The translations under genes and the position numbers were made by a program. The notes beneath the pieces were generated by a model that saw only the letters and a list, made by a program, of their open reading frames with translations, had not been told where the DNA came from and did not search any database. A stretch of DNA of 64,000 nt from Acorus gramineus (lineage: Eukaryota > Streptophyta > Magnoliopsida > Acorales > Acoraceae), in NCBI GenBank assembly GCA_030737835.1, contig JAUJYN010000015.1:1566485-1630484 (forward strand), given 5' to 3'. Positions 23,656 through 36,333 of this stretch are shown piece by piece; the stretch's first letter is position 1; each line of letters begins with the position of its first letter.

Positions 23656-26489
23656 TGTTATATATGTGTCACTTTTTGGCCTATTGGCAACCATTGGAGC
23701 ATTTTTAGCAGTTTTAAAATTTTTGTGTTTTTCGATCGGAACCGCATAATTTTGGACTGTTAGCTATCGTCCGAGTTAGAGGACTCCGATTGAAAATCTA
23801 ACTGCATATTATGTGTCCTGGTGCCGTTTTAAGCCACTCATGAAAATTTCATCGAATTCCGGCATCGTTTCCAAAAATTTCGCAGTTCCGGGGCGTATCC
23901 GGGTTTTTAAGTCGCACACTATTTAAATGGAATCAAAAATATCTCAACACACTATTCATCATCCCTACCAAGTCTCCCCTCTCTCCTCTCTCTTTTTCTC
24001 CCATTTGAGGCCCTTAAAGCCATCAAAACCAAAAACCCAAAGCACGAGAAGTGTAGATCGGGTCCCGATCTACACACCGGTGCTCTCAAATCCGATTTCC
24101 GACGTATTTTGCCCTTCCTTCCGCCCTCTCTTCTCCTCAGCCCGGTCCCATTTCGGAGGTGGAAAGAGGTCTAGTTGGTGGAGACCTTTGGGGAGGAGCT
24201 TCGGTGCGAAAGGAGCTTCCGGATCCCTTCTTCTCCTCTCCTTGCCTTGGGTAAGCTTCCTTTCCTTGCTTCTCTTGTTTAGATGCTTGTTAGGGGAAGT
24301 TTTGGGTGTGAGGAGGGCGGTTGGGGGCTGTCGGAGGTAGTTGGGGGTGGTCGGAGGCCAAGGGTGGCCGGGGGTTGGGGGTGGTGGTGCTCGAGCAGTG
24401 GCAGGCCCTGTCCCGAGCAGCAGGCAGCAGCGGCAGCGGCTCAGGCAGCGCACAGGCTGGGCGCGCGCGGGTGTGCGCGCGGGCGTGCGTGCGCGCGGGT
24501 GAGAGCGGGTCTGGTGCGAGGAGCTGGTCGTGCTGGGTGCGCTGGGTGGGCTGGCAGTGCTGGCGTGTGGGCTGGTGGCCTCGGGCAGCTCAGGCGCAGG
24601 TGCTGGCCGGGGCAGTGGTGGTGCGTGCGCGAGGTGCTGGCGAGGCAGTGTGGTGCGCATGGGGCGCGGTGAGGCGGCCGTGGTGCGCGCGAGGCGCAGC
24701 GAGGCGACGGTGGTGCGCGCGAGGCGCGGCGAGGCGCAGAGGTGCGCGCGAGGCGCGGCAAGGTGGCGGAGGTGCGCGCGGGGTGCGTGCGGGGCGAGGC
24801 GCCGCGCGCGGGGGCGTGCGGGGTGCTCGCGGGCCGGCGCAAGGCGTGCGGGGTGCGTGGGCTGAGGCGCGGCGGTGCCCGGGCGGTCGGGTGGCCGTGC
24901 GGGTGGTTGCCGGCCGTGCGGTGGTTGCCGGGGGTGTTGGGTGTTTGCTTTGGGGTTTTGGGGTATTTATTGTGTATTTAATGATATTGTGGATTTATAC
25001 TTACCAAGTAATACCCTGTCTTGCAGATCTCGACGGACGGTCGCGCGTCGACCCGATTTCCGGTGAGTGGGACAACCCAACCCAGTTTGGGAGGCGTTAC
25101 ATGCTTTGGGCGTGTACCGTCCTCCCCTGGGGCACATAGTTAGTATTAACTGTTATTTTGAATCCATGTAAGCATGATGTGTGTGTAGAATGCATGCCAC
25201 CCTAGACTTGTATGTTAGGGACTTGCACCCTTAGGATTGTGCATGAGCCGTGCATCCTGTCACCCCGTTATCATGCTAGGAAAGCCCTGACCTGTGCATG
25301 CGTCCTATTAGTTTGATTTATTTAATTAAATGCAAACTGCGATATATATATTAGCATGCCTTGGGAATATAGGGGGCCTTGCGAGGTTAACATTGAGACC
25401 CGGGTTAGGGTACTCCGTGTTCCTCGTTTGGTTGTCGGATGTCCTACATCGGGACCTCAGGTTACCCTCCCAAGGTCTCTTTTCCCCTTTATGTATTATT
25501 TATATTCCCCGCATCCTGGTTATGCGCGCTGGTGGAATTCAGAGGAATTCAAGACATTAGAGTTGTAGAGATGTGCTGTCAGCGGATCCGAGTGGATCAT
25601 ATGCGATGGATAGGCTGTTCTGTTCCCTTCGTTGGATCCGTGTAGAGACTACCCCGGCGTTAGAAAGGTTGTCCCGTGCAGGGGCTCCCATCAGTAGGCG
25701 CCTCCTGATTTGGTGAAGGACTGCGCTGAATGTGGGAGTGGCCAAACGACCTACGGAGTGGGGAGAGACTATCGGTGGACCAAGGGTGACCAACAGCCTA
25801 GTCAGTCCCAAGAGCCTAGGTCACCTGTTGAGAGGTGAGGGTGAGGGTATGGTGGGCCGGCGATGCGACGACCCACAGGATTATGTATGGATGATTATCA
25901 ACCCTAAGTCCCAACATCCTAGGTCACCTATTGAGGGTGAGGGTGAGGGTAGGGTATGGCGGTTCGGCGATGTGACGAACCCCCGGATTGGATGTTATAT
26001 GTTTTGCATTGTGGCTTGATTTAAATGTGGTTAATATGAACTGTATGCATGGGTTGTGCTATTCACTGAGCGTGTGGCTCACCCCTCGCATATCTTTTTC
26101 AGTGATCTCTGAGGGAGGAGCTTCCTGAGCGACTACACCAGTAGAGGAGTAGCGCGTCCCACGAGTTTTGAGGCCATCAGCACCCTTCTTTCAGTTGTAT
26201 GTATATATTCTGTGCTTGGGCACCTAGTTGGATTTTGTATGGATTTTATTTGTGTATATATGGACATGTTGGCTCTCACAGGACTTATGATTGTGTATCG
26301 AGTCTGTAGTATGTTTTGACTACAGACTCAGTCTTTTTAGCTTCCGCATTTGGTGTATATATTGTGTCAGCCCTGCTTTTATCTGTGTGTCATTTTAGTT
26401 GTTGTTTGTGGTATATTATTGAACTCTTGGTTACTGATATCATATATACACTTGCCGCGTCCCGGGGACGGCCGCCCTGGGGCGTGACA
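23656..26489 (+). repeat. 5' LTR of the full-length Gypsy element
   Basis: TGTTATATATGTGTC to GGGGCGTGACA, 2,834 bp. It contains a CT-rich leader-like part (about 23970-24300), a GC-rich block (about 24380-24900), a GAATTC-AGAG-GAATTC inverted block near 25536, two G-rich minisatellite units (about 25804 and 25917) and the conserved hairpin at 26067-26081. No intact TATA box; the site reads CTATTTAAA. Confidence 0.92.
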
Positions 26490-26494
26490 AAAGT

Positions 26495-26506
26495 TGGTAT
26501 CAGAGC
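26495..26506 (+). promoter_or_regulatory. Primer binding site for initiator tRNA-Met
   Basis: TGGTATCAGAGC lies five bases after the LTR end. It is complementary to the 3' end of plant initiator methionine tRNA, the usual primer for minus-strand DNA synthesis in this lineage. Confidence 0.9.
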
Positions 26507-26609
26507 CTGGTCCTGTCAGAGCCAAGTGTCTTCCTTTTCATAGAGATGAGTCCTAGGATTTCTATATGCGTATTCTGATCCTAGTGTCTGGTTTTCTTAG
26601 GTTGCTGAT

Positions 26610-27745
26610 ATGCCTCCTCGCAGAGGACGACGCGGACGTGGTCCCTCTCGACCCTTGGAGGTCTCCGGACCTGCCAGAGTCGAGGATGCTATTGGTGAGT
26701 CCTCAGGAGTGAGGCCAGATTCAGCGCAGGAGCCTCCTGCCTGGGAGCGCGCGTTTGCGCGGTTAGGATTTAGTAGAGACCCAGACGAGGGTGTTGGCAG
26801 ATCAGGCGCGGGAGATTCGGGAGCTGCGGGCAGCCCGCGAGGCAGTACCGCAGGTTCCCTTGGCGGCAGATCCGCCTGTAGTGCCTGATACACCCCCAGT
26901 CCCCGAGGTGGAGATTCCGGCGGCCAGAGTTCAGGATCCTCGAGAGAGGGAGATGGGGCTAGAGGCAGCAGCGAGGGTCCAGCAGAGTGGACTCTCAGCC
27001 TTTTTGAAGCTCCATCCTCCCGAGTTCCGGGGTCAGACGGAGGACCCCCTTGCTCCAGAGAGATGGCTGATGGAGGTGGATACCATCTTCTCCACGATGC
27101 TTTGCACAGACCGCCAGAGGTCTCCCTGGCTGCGTTTATGCTGAAGGGTAGCGCCGCCGAGTGGTGGGCTACTAGATCAGTTGACATTCCAGAGGGATTG
27201 GAGCAGCTCACCTGGGCGGGATTCAGGGGATACTTCTTGGAGGAGTATTTCCCCTTTTCTGCGCGACAGTTAGTGGAGCGGGAGTTTGAGCAGCTGACTC
27301 AGGGCACTATGTCCGTCGCTGACTACTCCACGCGGTTCACGAGGCTGTCCAGATTCGCTCCAGCTCTGGTGATGGACGAGGTGTCGAGGTGCCGTCGGTT
27401 CGAGCTCGGTCTCAGCAGTGCCATCCGAGTGCACGTCACCGCCCATGCTTTCACGAGGTTCTCCGACTTGGTCTCACGGGCGAAGACAGTCGAGAGAGAC
27501 CTCGGGATCCAGGTGCGGGCTCCGACCCCGACGACAGACCAGAGGCCACCCAGAGGTCAGGACAGAGGGCAGCGGAAGAAGAAGAGGGCCCGTTTCGAGC
27601 AGTCAGCGGCTCCCTCTCTTCCAGCAGATGTGGTGCCAGCGCGAGGCCGCACCCATCGCAGCCGTGCCGGTCCAGTCGAGGCGGCCAGAGACGAGGCGCT
27701 GTTATCACTGTCAGCGCGTCGGGCATATTCTGTATAATTGCCCTG
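26610..27745 (+). pseudogene. Gypsy gag (capsid and zinc knuckle), frameshifted
   Basis: Starts MPPRRGRRGRG at 26610. The frame changes near 26790 (to ADQAREIRELRAAR...) and again near 27119 (to VSLAAFMLKGSAAEWW), each consistent with a small indel. The capsid part has LHPPEFRGQTEDP, AEWWATRSVD, FEQLTQGTMSVADYSTRF and FELGLSS. A basic stretch (RKKKRARF) and a third shift near 27670 precede the CCHC knuckle [15 protein letters not shown] at about 27700-27745. The product would form the virus-like particle that packages the element RNA. Inactive as it stands. Confidence 0.88.
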
Positions 27746-29140
27746 ACGCCGGCCGACCAGCAGTGATGCCCCAGCAGCAGCAGTTGCAGCAGCGGCCGTT
27801 CCAGCAGCAGTTTCAGCCGCAGCGCCAGCAGCAGCAGCAGCCTCAGCGCCAGCCGCAGCAGCAGCCTCAGCGTCAGCAGCAGCAGCCACAGGGTGGCCGT
27901 GCTGATCAGAGGAGGCAGCCAGCGCAGCAGGCGAGGCGTGCCCCTGCTCCTCAGCCTCAGTTCGTCCAGGGCCGAGTGGCAGCGTTATCAGCAGAGGAGG
28001 CTCAGGCATCAGGCAGCGTGGTCAGAGGTATTGTTCAGATCTCCCAGCTTCCTGCTTATGTGCTATTCGATTCCGGAGCCACCCACTCGTTCGTGTCTCC
28101 CGCTTTCGCGAGACGGACGGGTGTGGCGTCCGCTCCTCTAGATGCTGTGTTAGAGGTAGCATTGCCCGTGGGAGACCGTGTTCTCCTCAGTTCGGTGTAC
28201 CGAGGGTGCACGGTGGAGATCGCGGAGCATGAGTTTCCGGTAGAGCTGGTGGAGCTCGCGATGTCGGATTTTGATGCCATCCTGGGGATGGATTGGCTTG
28301 CAGCTAGTCATGCCAGCATCGACTGTTTCGCCAAGTCGGTGTCGTTCCACCTTCCTGGTCGGAGGTCTTTCCAGTTCGTGGGCGATCGAGACGTAGCTCC
28401 TTTGGGGTTCGTGTCGTCCATGCAGGCGTGGAGACTCCTTCAGGGTGGATGCGAGGGCTTTCTGGCTTATATTGCTCTGGAGGATGCACCGCTGCGGGCA
28501 GATATCAGTCAGACTCCAGTCGTGGCAGAGTTTCCTGAGGTTTTCCCCGACGATCTTCCGGGATTACCGCCGGACCGCGCGATTGAGTTTGAGATCAATC
28601 TGCTTCCGGGGACCGAGCCGGTTTCGAGGGCTCCGTACCGGATGGCTCCCGCAGAGCTGAGGGTGCTGAAGGAGCAGTTGGAGGAGTTGCTGGAGAAGGG
28701 CTTCGCACGTCCGAGTGTGTCTCCGTGGGGAGCCCCTGTCCTGTTCGTCCGGAAGAAGGACGGTTCACTGCGGCTGTGTATTGATTACAGGCAGTTGAAT
28801 AAGCGGACAGTGAAGAACAAGTACCCGTTGCCGCGGATCGACGATCTGTTTGACCAGCGCCAGGGAGCGTGCGTCTTTTCCAAGATCGATCTCCGCTCGG
28901 GGTACTCAGTTGAAGATCCGGGAGTCAGACATCTCGAAGACGGCCTTTCGCACCCGGTACGGGCACTACGAGTTCAGAGTACTGCCTTTCGGGTTGACGA
29001 ACGCGCCGGCGGCCTTCATGGATCTGATGAACCGGGTATTTCGACCCTTCCTCGACTCCTTTGTGGTAGTATTCATCGATGACATATTGGTGTACTCGAG
29101 GAGTCTGGAGGAGCACGCTCACCACCTCGCACTGTTTTGG
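27746..29140 (+). pseudogene. Gypsy protease and reverse transcriptase, frameshifted
   Basis: A Gln-rich linker (about 27760-27960) follows the knuckle. The aspartic protease motif [11 protein letters not shown] is at about 28070, then AILGMDWL. Reverse transcriptase begins near 28620 with [12 protein letters not shown] and runs through [20 protein letters not shown] and [11 protein letters not shown] shift at about 28905 breaks the frame. It resumes as [38 protein letters not shown] and the catalytic FIDDILVYS near 29075. Small losses at about 29130-29145 change frame again. This is the DNA-synthesis core of the element. Confidence 0.9.
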
Positions 29141-31195
29141 AGACTTGGCCGGACATCAGTTGTTCGCCAAGTTCAGCAAGTGCGAGTTCTGGTTGGAGCG
29201 GATGGCCTTTCTGGGCCATGTGATTTCCGGTGAGGGTATAGCTGTGGACCCGGAGAAGACGCTCGCCGTGTCGAATTGGCGTCGACCGTCGAACCCCACA
29301 GAGATTCGTAGCTTCTTGGGCTTGGCGGGTTATTACAGGAGGTTTGTGGAGGGTTTCTCCAAGATAGCCGTTCCTCTTACCCGCCTCACTCGGAAAGATG
29401 TTCGGTTCGAGTGGTCCCCTTCTTGTGAGGAGAGCTTCCAGGAGCTGAAGCGAAGGCTCACCTCAGCGCCAGTTCTTACCCTTCCATCTGGGAGTGGTGG
29501 GTTCGCAGTATACACAGATGCATCGCAGTTGGGTGTGGGTTGCGTCCTGATGCAGCACGGTAAGGTGGTGGCTTACGCGTCTCGTCAGTTGAAGCCCCAT
29601 GAGCAGAACTACCCCACCCATGACCTCGAGTTGGCTGCGATCATATTTGCGCTGAAGATGTGGAGGCATTATCTCTACGGAGAGGAGTTCGAGCTCTTTA
29701 CTGACCATAAGAGCTTGACGTATCTGCAGTCTCAGCCGGAGCTCAACATGCGACAGAGGCGTTGGGTTGAGTTCCTGACAGACTATGACTGTGACATCGC
29801 TTACCATCCGGGTAAGGCGAATGTCGTTGCAGATGCGCTCAGTAGACAGCCCCTGGGCATGGCCGCCCACATGGCTGTCCGTCGTTGGAGGCTTCTGGAG
29901 GAGGCCGCTTGCTGCGTCCGAGAGACCCCTGCTGGTGGCTATTTGGCCAGGCTGGTGGTGCAGCCGGTTCTTCTCGACGAGATCCGCACGGCTCAGGCTC
30001 AGGACCCGCATTTTATAGTCCTTTCTGAAGGCGTCGCCCGGGGCGAGCGCCAGGACTACCAGATTCGTGCGGACGGGATCCTGAGATTCAGAGGCCGAGT
30101 GTGCATCCCCGACGACGCAGAGCTGAGGCGGAAGATTCTGGACGAGGCCCATCGCTCGAGGTACACCGTGCACCCTGGAGGCACGAAGATGTACAGGGGC
30201 CTTCGTCGCGGCTACTGGTGGCGCGGGATGAAGACAGATATTGCCAGATTTGTTGCCCGATGCCTAGTATGCCAGCAGGTGAAGTCGGAGCATCAGCGCC
30301 CTGCGGGGAAGCTGCAGTCCATTGAGATCCCTCAGTGGAAGTGGGAGCAGATCACCATGGACTTCGTCTCGGGTCTGCCGAGGTCACGCTCGGGTCGCGA
30401 TGCCATCTGGGTGATCGTCGACCGGCTGACGAAGTCTGCTCATTTCCTCCCCATCCGACTCACCGATTCTCTGGACACCCTGGCGCAGTTATTCGTCTCC
30501 GAGATTGTCCGACTCCATGGCACTCCAGTCAGTATCATCTCTGATCGAGACGCGCGTTTTACTTCGAGGTTCTGGCGTAGCCTCCAGCACGCCCTTGGTA
30601 CGAACCTCCATTTCAGTACCGCGTTTCATCCTCAGACGGACGGCCAGTCGGAGAGGACGATCCAGACCCTTGAGGACATGCTGCGGGCCTGTGTGCTCGA
30701 TTTTGGGGGCAGTTGGGAGAGGCACCTTCCGTTGGTGGAGTTCGCCTACAACAACAGCTATCATTCGAGCATCCGGATGGCTCCCTACGAGGCACTTTAT
30801 GGCCGCAGCTGCAGGTCCCCCCTGTGTTGGGATGAGGTCGGAGAGCGCCAGCTAGAGGGACCAGAGATCGTTCACCAGACCTCCGAGATGGTGAAGACGA
30901 TCCGCGAGCGTATCCGAGTCGCTCAGAGTCGTCAGAAGAGCTACGCCGACCGCCGTCGCCGTGAGCTCGCCTTCGAGGTCGGTGATCATGTGTTCTTGAA
31001 GGTGTCCCCGATGAAGGGCATCTTCCGATTCGGTGTGCGGGGCAAGCTGAGTCCGCGTTTCATTGGGCCTTTCCTCATACTCGAGCGAGTTGGAGAGGTG
31101 GCCTATCGCATAGCTCTGCCCCCACAGTTGGCTCAGGCCCATGACGTCTTCCACGTCTCGCAGCTGAGGCGATACGTCCACGATCCTGCTCACAT
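29141..31195 (+). pseudogene. Gypsy RNase H and integrase segment (open frame)
   Basis: One open frame covers the end of reverse transcriptase ([22 protein letters not shown]), RNase H ([53 protein letters not shown]), the integrase zinc-binding region (H at [11 protein letters not shown], then CLVCQQVK) and the catalytic core ([45 protein letters not shown]). The C-terminal part has [23 protein letters not shown] and [12 protein letters not shown]. Catalytic Asp and Glu positions appear present. Upstream shifts mean it could not be made as part of the normal polyprotein. Confidence 0.92.
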
Positions 31196-31399
31196 CATCC
31201 GTTCGAGCCGCTCGTCTTCGAGCCGGACTTGTCTTTCGTGGAGCAGCCGATTGAGATCATGGACCGCCGCGAGAAGAGGCTCCGCACCAGGACCGTCCAG
31301 CTGGTCAAGGTGCGATGGCAGCACCGTTCCGGTGCCGAGGCCACCTGGGAGCTCGAGGACGCCATGCGTGACGCGTATCCGCATCTTTTCCCTTCTTAG
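31196..31399 (+). pseudogene. Gypsy chromodomain, out of frame with integrase
   Basis: After a frame change at about 31195 the reading continues with [39 protein letters not shown] and [20 protein letters not shown], ending at TAG 31397-31399. This is the chromodomain tail typical of chromoviruses, thought to direct insertion to particular chromatin. Without the shift it would be fused to integrase. Confidence 0.88.
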
Positions 31400-31434
31400 A
31401 TGTACTTGTATTTATTTTGAGGACAAAATTTCCT

Positions 31435-31447
31435 AAGGGGGGGAGAA
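31435..31447 (+). promoter_or_regulatory. Polypurine tract
   Basis: AAGGGGGGGAGAA directly precedes the 3' LTR start (TGTTATATATG). It serves as plus-strand primer in reverse transcription. Confidence 0.88.
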
Positions 31448-34307
31448 TGTTATATATGTGTCACTTTTTGGCCTATTGGCAATCATTGGAGCATTTTTAG
31501 CAGTTTTAAAATTTTTGTGTTTTTCGATCGGAACCGCATATTTTTGGTCTGTTAGCTATCGTCCGAGTTAGAGGACTCCGATTGAAAATCTAACTGCATA
31601 TTATGTGTCCTGGTGCCATTTTAAGCCACTCATGAAAATTTCATCGAATTCCGGCATCGTTTGCAAAAATTTCGCAGTTCCGGGGCGTATCCGGGTTTTT
31701 AAGTCGCCTATTAAATGGAATCAAAATTTCCACACTATTCATCATCCCTACCAAGTCTCCCTCTCTCCTCTCTCTCTTTTTCTCCCATTTGAGCCCTTAA
31801 GCCATCAAAACCAAAAACCCAAAGCACGAGAAGTGTAGATCGGGTCCCGATCTACACACCGGTGCTCTCAAATCCGATTTCCGACGTATTTTGCCCTTCC
31901 TTCCGTCCTCTCTTCTCCTCAGCCCGGACCCATTTCGGAGGTGGGAAGAGGTCTAGTCGGTGGAGACCTTCGGGGAGGAGTTTCGGTGCGAAAGGAGCTC
32001 CGGATTCCCTCTTCTCCTCTCCTTGCCTTGGGTAAGCTTCCCTTCCTTGCTTCTCTTGTTTAGATGCTTGTTAGGGGGAGTTTTGGGTGTGAGGAGGGCG
32101 GTTGGGGGCTGTCGGAGGTAGTTGGGGGTGGTCGGAGGCCAAGGGTGGCCGGGGGTTGGGGGTGGAGGTGCTCGAGCAGTGGCAGGCCCTGTCCCGAGCA
32201 GCAGGCAGCAGCGGCAGCGGCTCAGGCAGCGCACAGGCTGGGCGCGCGCGGGTGTGCGCGCGGGCGTGCGTGCACGCGGCGTGCGCGCGGGTGAGAGCGG
32301 GTTTGGTGCAAGGAGCTGGTCGTGCTGGGTGCGCTGGGTGGGCTGGCAGTGCTGGCGTGTGGGCTGGTGGCCTCGGGCAGCTCAGGCGCAGGTGCTGGCC
32401 GGGGCAGTGGTGGTGCGTGCGCGAGGTGCCGGCGAGGCAGTGTGGTGCGCATGGGGCGCGGTGAGGCGGCCGTGGTGCGCGCGAGGCGCGGCGAGGCGGC
32501 GGTGGTGCGCGGGAGGCGTGGCGAGGCGGAAGAGGTGCGCGCGAGGCGCGGCAAGGTGGCGGAGGTGCACGTGGGGTGCGTGCGGGGTGAGGCGCCGCGC
32601 GCGGGGGCGTGCGGGGTGCTCGCGGGCCGGCGCAAGGCGTGCGGGGTGCGTGGGCTGAGGCGCGGCGGTGCACCCGGGCGGTCGGGTGGCCGTGCGGGTG
32701 GTTGCCGGCCGTGCGAGTGGTTGCCGGCGGTGTTGGGTGTTTGCTTTGGGGTTTTGGGGTATTTAATTGTGTATTTAATGATATTGTGGATTTATACTTA
32801 CCAAGTAATACCCTGTCTTGCAGATCTCGACGGACGGTCGCGCGTCGACATGAATTCCGGTGAGTGGGACAACCCAACCCAGTTTGGGAGGCGTTACATG
32901 CTTTGGGCGTGTACCGTCCTCCCCTGGGGCACATAGTGATTATTAACTGTTATTTTTGAATCCATGTAAGCATGTTGTGTGTGTAGAATGCATGCCACCC
33001 TAGACTTGTATGTTAGGGACTTGCACCGTTAGGATGTTGTGCATGAGCCGTGCATCATGTCACCCCGTTATCATGCTAGGAAAGCCCTGACCTGAGCATG
33101 CGTCCTATTAGTTTGATTTTTTTATTTAAATGCAAACTGCGATATATATATTAGCATGCCTTGGGAATATAGGGGGCCTTGCAAGGTTAACATTGAGACC
33201 CGGGTTAGGGTACTCCGTGTTCCTTGTTTGGTTGTCGGATGTCCTACATCGGGACCTCAGGTTACCCTCCCAAGGTCTCTTTTCCCCTTTATGTATTATT
33301 TATATTCCCCGCATCCTGGTTATGCGCGCTGGTGGAATTCAGAGGAATTCAAGACATTAGAGTTGTAGAGAGGTGCTGTCAGCGGATCCGAGTGGATCAT
33401 ATGCGATGGATAGGCTGTTCTGTTCCCTCCGTTGGATCTGTGTAGAGACTACCCCGGTGTTAGAAAGGTTGTCCTGTGCAGGGGCTTCCATCAGTAGGCG
33501 CCTCCTGATTTGGTGAAGGACTGCGCTGAACATGGAAGTGGCCAAACGACCTACGGAGTGGGGAGAGACTATCGGTGGACCGAGGGTGACCAACAGCCTA
33601 GTCAGTCCCAAGAGCCTAGGTCACCTGTTGAGAGGTGAGGGTGAGGGTATGGTGGGCCGGCGATGCGACGACCCACAGGATTATGTATGGATGATTATCA
33701 ACCCGTTAAGTCCCAACATCCTAGGTCACCTATTGAGGGTGAGGGTGAGGGTAAAGGGTATGGCGGTTCGGCGATGTGACGAACCCCCGGATTGGAGTTG
33801 TTTATACTGTTTTGCGGATTGTGGCTTGATTTAAATGTGGTTAATATGAATTGTATGCATGGGTTGTGCTATTCACTGAGCGTGTGGCTCACCCCTCGCA
33901 TATTATCTTTTTCAGTGATCTCTGAGGGAGGAGCTTCCCGAGCGACTACACCAGTAGAGGAGTAGCGCCGCGTCCCACGAGTTTTGAGGCCATCAGCACC
34001 TTTCTTTCTGTTGTATGTATATATCTCTGTGCTTAGGCACCTAGTGGATGTTGTATGGATTTTATTTGTGTATATATATGGACATGTTGGCTCTCACAGG
34101 ACTTATGATTATGTATCGAGTCTGTAGTATGTTTTAACTACAGACTCAGTCTTTTAGCTTCCGCATTTGGTGTATATATTATGTCAGCCCTGCTTTTATC
34201 TGTGTTGTCATTTTTAGTTGTTGTTTGTGGTATATTATTGAACTCTTGTTACTGATATCATATATACACTTGCCGCGTCCCGGGGACGGCCGCCCTGGGG
34301 CGTGACA
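31448..34307 (+). repeat. 3' LTR of the full-length Gypsy element
   Basis: 2,860 bp with the same parts as the 5' LTR. Visible differences include an extra GCACGCGGCGTGCGC-like insertion near 32270, altered bases in the TATA region near 31706, and a few single-base changes. Two G-rich units lie at about 33604 and 33714, and the conserved hairpin is at 33877-33891. Confidence 0.92.
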
Positions 34308-36060
34308 TTAGAAATGTTAGGAAGCGTTGTCGACGGATCCAAGAGGATCGCATGCGTGTGGGTAGGCTATTCTCTTCCCTTCGTTGGATCCGTGTAGTGA
34401 CATCCCCGACGTTAGACAGGCTGTCCTGACAGAGGGCTCCCATCTGTAGGTACCTCCGATGCATCGGACTGTGCTGATCGTGGGAGTATACCAGGTAAGC
34501 TACGGAGCGTGGGAGAGGCTACCGGTGGACCAAGGGTGAATAGCAGTCTAGTCAGTCCCAAAAGGCCCATGTCACCCCTAAAGGGTGAGGGTGAGGGTGG
34601 GGTGGGTCGGCGATGTTACGACCCACCAGCATGTTCAGTTACTCCCGTTTAGTGACTGTAATTATTTTAAGGTTAATAGGTGTTGCGTTGCATAGTTTGT
34701 GCCATTCACTGAGTGTGTGGCACACCCCTCGCATATTCTTCTCCTCCAGAGTGGTAGTTGTTTCCATGGGGTTCGCTTTGCGAACATGGAATGTTCACTC
34801 CCAATGTTGTCCGAGTTGAAGAGGCCGGGTTGTAGCTGTCCTGACAGAGGGCTCCCATCCGTAGGTACCACCGATGCAGTCGGAGGAGTACTGATCATGG
34901 GAGTATACCAGGTAGAGGCTACCCGGAAGAGGGCTAACGAATGATATCGCGAGCGTGGAATCATTCTCCCCTTCGTTGGATCCGATGTAGGAACTCCCCG
35001 GCGTTGGCTATACCTGTCAGAGGACTAGGCGGAGGCCACGAGGGTGGGAGAGGCTACCGGTGGACCAGGGGTGTGGAAGCGTTCTTCCCTTCGTTGGATC
35101 CGATGTAGGAACTCCCCGGCGTTGGCTATACCTGTCAGACGACTAGGCGGAGGCCACGTGGGTGGGAGAGGCTACCGGTGGACTAGGGTTGTAGAGCAGT
35201 CTAAGTCTCTTCCCAAAGTCCCAAGATGTCTCCTTTCAGGAGTGAGGGTGTGGATGAGGCGAAGACACGTCGCCTCGTGACCCATTCGTTGTTCGACCGT
35301 TCCCATAGTTGTTGGGTCCGGTCTCGTGATCGATGTTGAAGGACATCGTTGGGCGATTGTCTAGATGTAGATGATCCAGTGGTGTTGAGTAGACCAGTAA
35401 ATCCGGGTCTCTTCGACCGACGGTATGGTCTCTAGACCAGTAAATCCGGGTCTCTTCGACCGACGGTATGGTCTCTCCCCATAAGTCCCAAAAGACTCCC
35501 TCTGGGAGTGAGGGTGGGGGTGAGGTTGGTCGCGCCGCCGCGTGACCCTGTTATCCATTGGGTTACTACCCATGTTTTCCTTGAAAGGAAATTGATTATG
35601 TATTGAACTGTAGAATGGTGATTGGTTTCCAGCCACTCACTGAGCTTGTAGCTCACCCCTCGCATACTGTTTCTTTTCAGGGGCAGTGTTGGGCGTGGAG
35701 CTGGAGCTTTCATGTGGCGTGGTCTTATGGGCGTGGAGCGTTCTGCCGGCGGGTGGCGAGTGCGAGGCTGTCAGCATTCCTAGAGTCATTTTATGCTTTG
35801 TAAATCATGCATGTGGCATAGGTTGTATTTTCTTTGGTCTAGACTTGGCTTTCACAGGACATTGATTGTGTATTCGGGTCTGTAATAATGTTTTTGATTT
35901 ACAGACATTGTTATATATTATGCTTCCGCTTTTCAATCAGTTATCATTATCTTGCTTTGCCGCCTTGTGTATTGTTGTTGGTGTCCTTATTGACCTCAGG
36001 TATTGATAGCTGATATTTATTATTGCCATGTCTCGGGGACGGCCGCCCTGGGGCGTGACA

Positions 36061-36330
36061 GCTAGCGCTCTAACTAATAAGGTACAACCCGACAACGGGT
36101 CATACCCACGCCTATTTCAGATAGGCCTAATCAGCTTTTAACATGCGCATATAAATATATCCAGGAGAATTTTATATTAGCTATGTGCATGAACCATATG
36201 CATAATCATCTAATAATTATAGGGACACTCCCTAACATGGATTTACATCATAATAATTCATACAACATGCATACATTAGCGACTCCAATCGAAAAAAATA
36301 TAAGGCCTTAAATTACCCAAATGTGACCAA
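36061..36330 (-). mobile_element. LTR fragment C, right piece (reverse orientation)
   Basis: Continuation of the fragment at 21532-21625 across the family-B insertion, joined by GCTAG. On the reverse strand it has CATGTTAGGGAGTGTCCC, comparable to the CATGTTAGGGACTTGCACCC segment of the A LTRs. The right limit, where the antisense ORF begins, is approximate. Confidence 0.45.
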
Positions 36331-36333
36331 GGC

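Larger units (their letters stand above)
23656..34307 (+). mobile_element. Full-length chromodomain Ty3/gypsy retrotransposon (Tekay/Del-like)
   Basis: The order is LTR (23656-26489), primer binding site, gag, protease, reverse transcriptase, RNase H, integrase, chromodomain, polypurine tract, LTR (31448-34307). The integrase-chromodomain order and the large LTRs fit the chromovirus lineage. The reading frame is broken at about six places, so this copy is not autonomous. The LTRs are very similar but differ by small indels in the GC-rich block and near the TATA region. The element sits in a family-B LTR. Seven identical bases (TTAGAAA, 23649-23655 and 34308-34314) flank it, within a longer 17-bp repeat. 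Confidence 0.93.
21626..36060 (+). mobile_element. Solo LTR of Gypsy family B, split by a full-length Gypsy element
   Basis: Left part 21626-about 23648 starts TGTTGTGCCTGTATCATT; right part from about 34315 ends GGGGCGTGACA at 36060. A perfect 5-bp TSD, GCTAG (21621-21625 and 36061-36065), proves the two parts are one insertion. Compared with the family-B copy at 15565-19167, the interruption falls after a CATGACATTAG block. Two conserved hairpins lie in the right part (34713-34725 and 35641-35655). The right part also holds a near-repeat of a segment with the sequence GTTGGATCCGATGTAGGAAC, at about 34975 and 35093. Confidence 0.88.
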
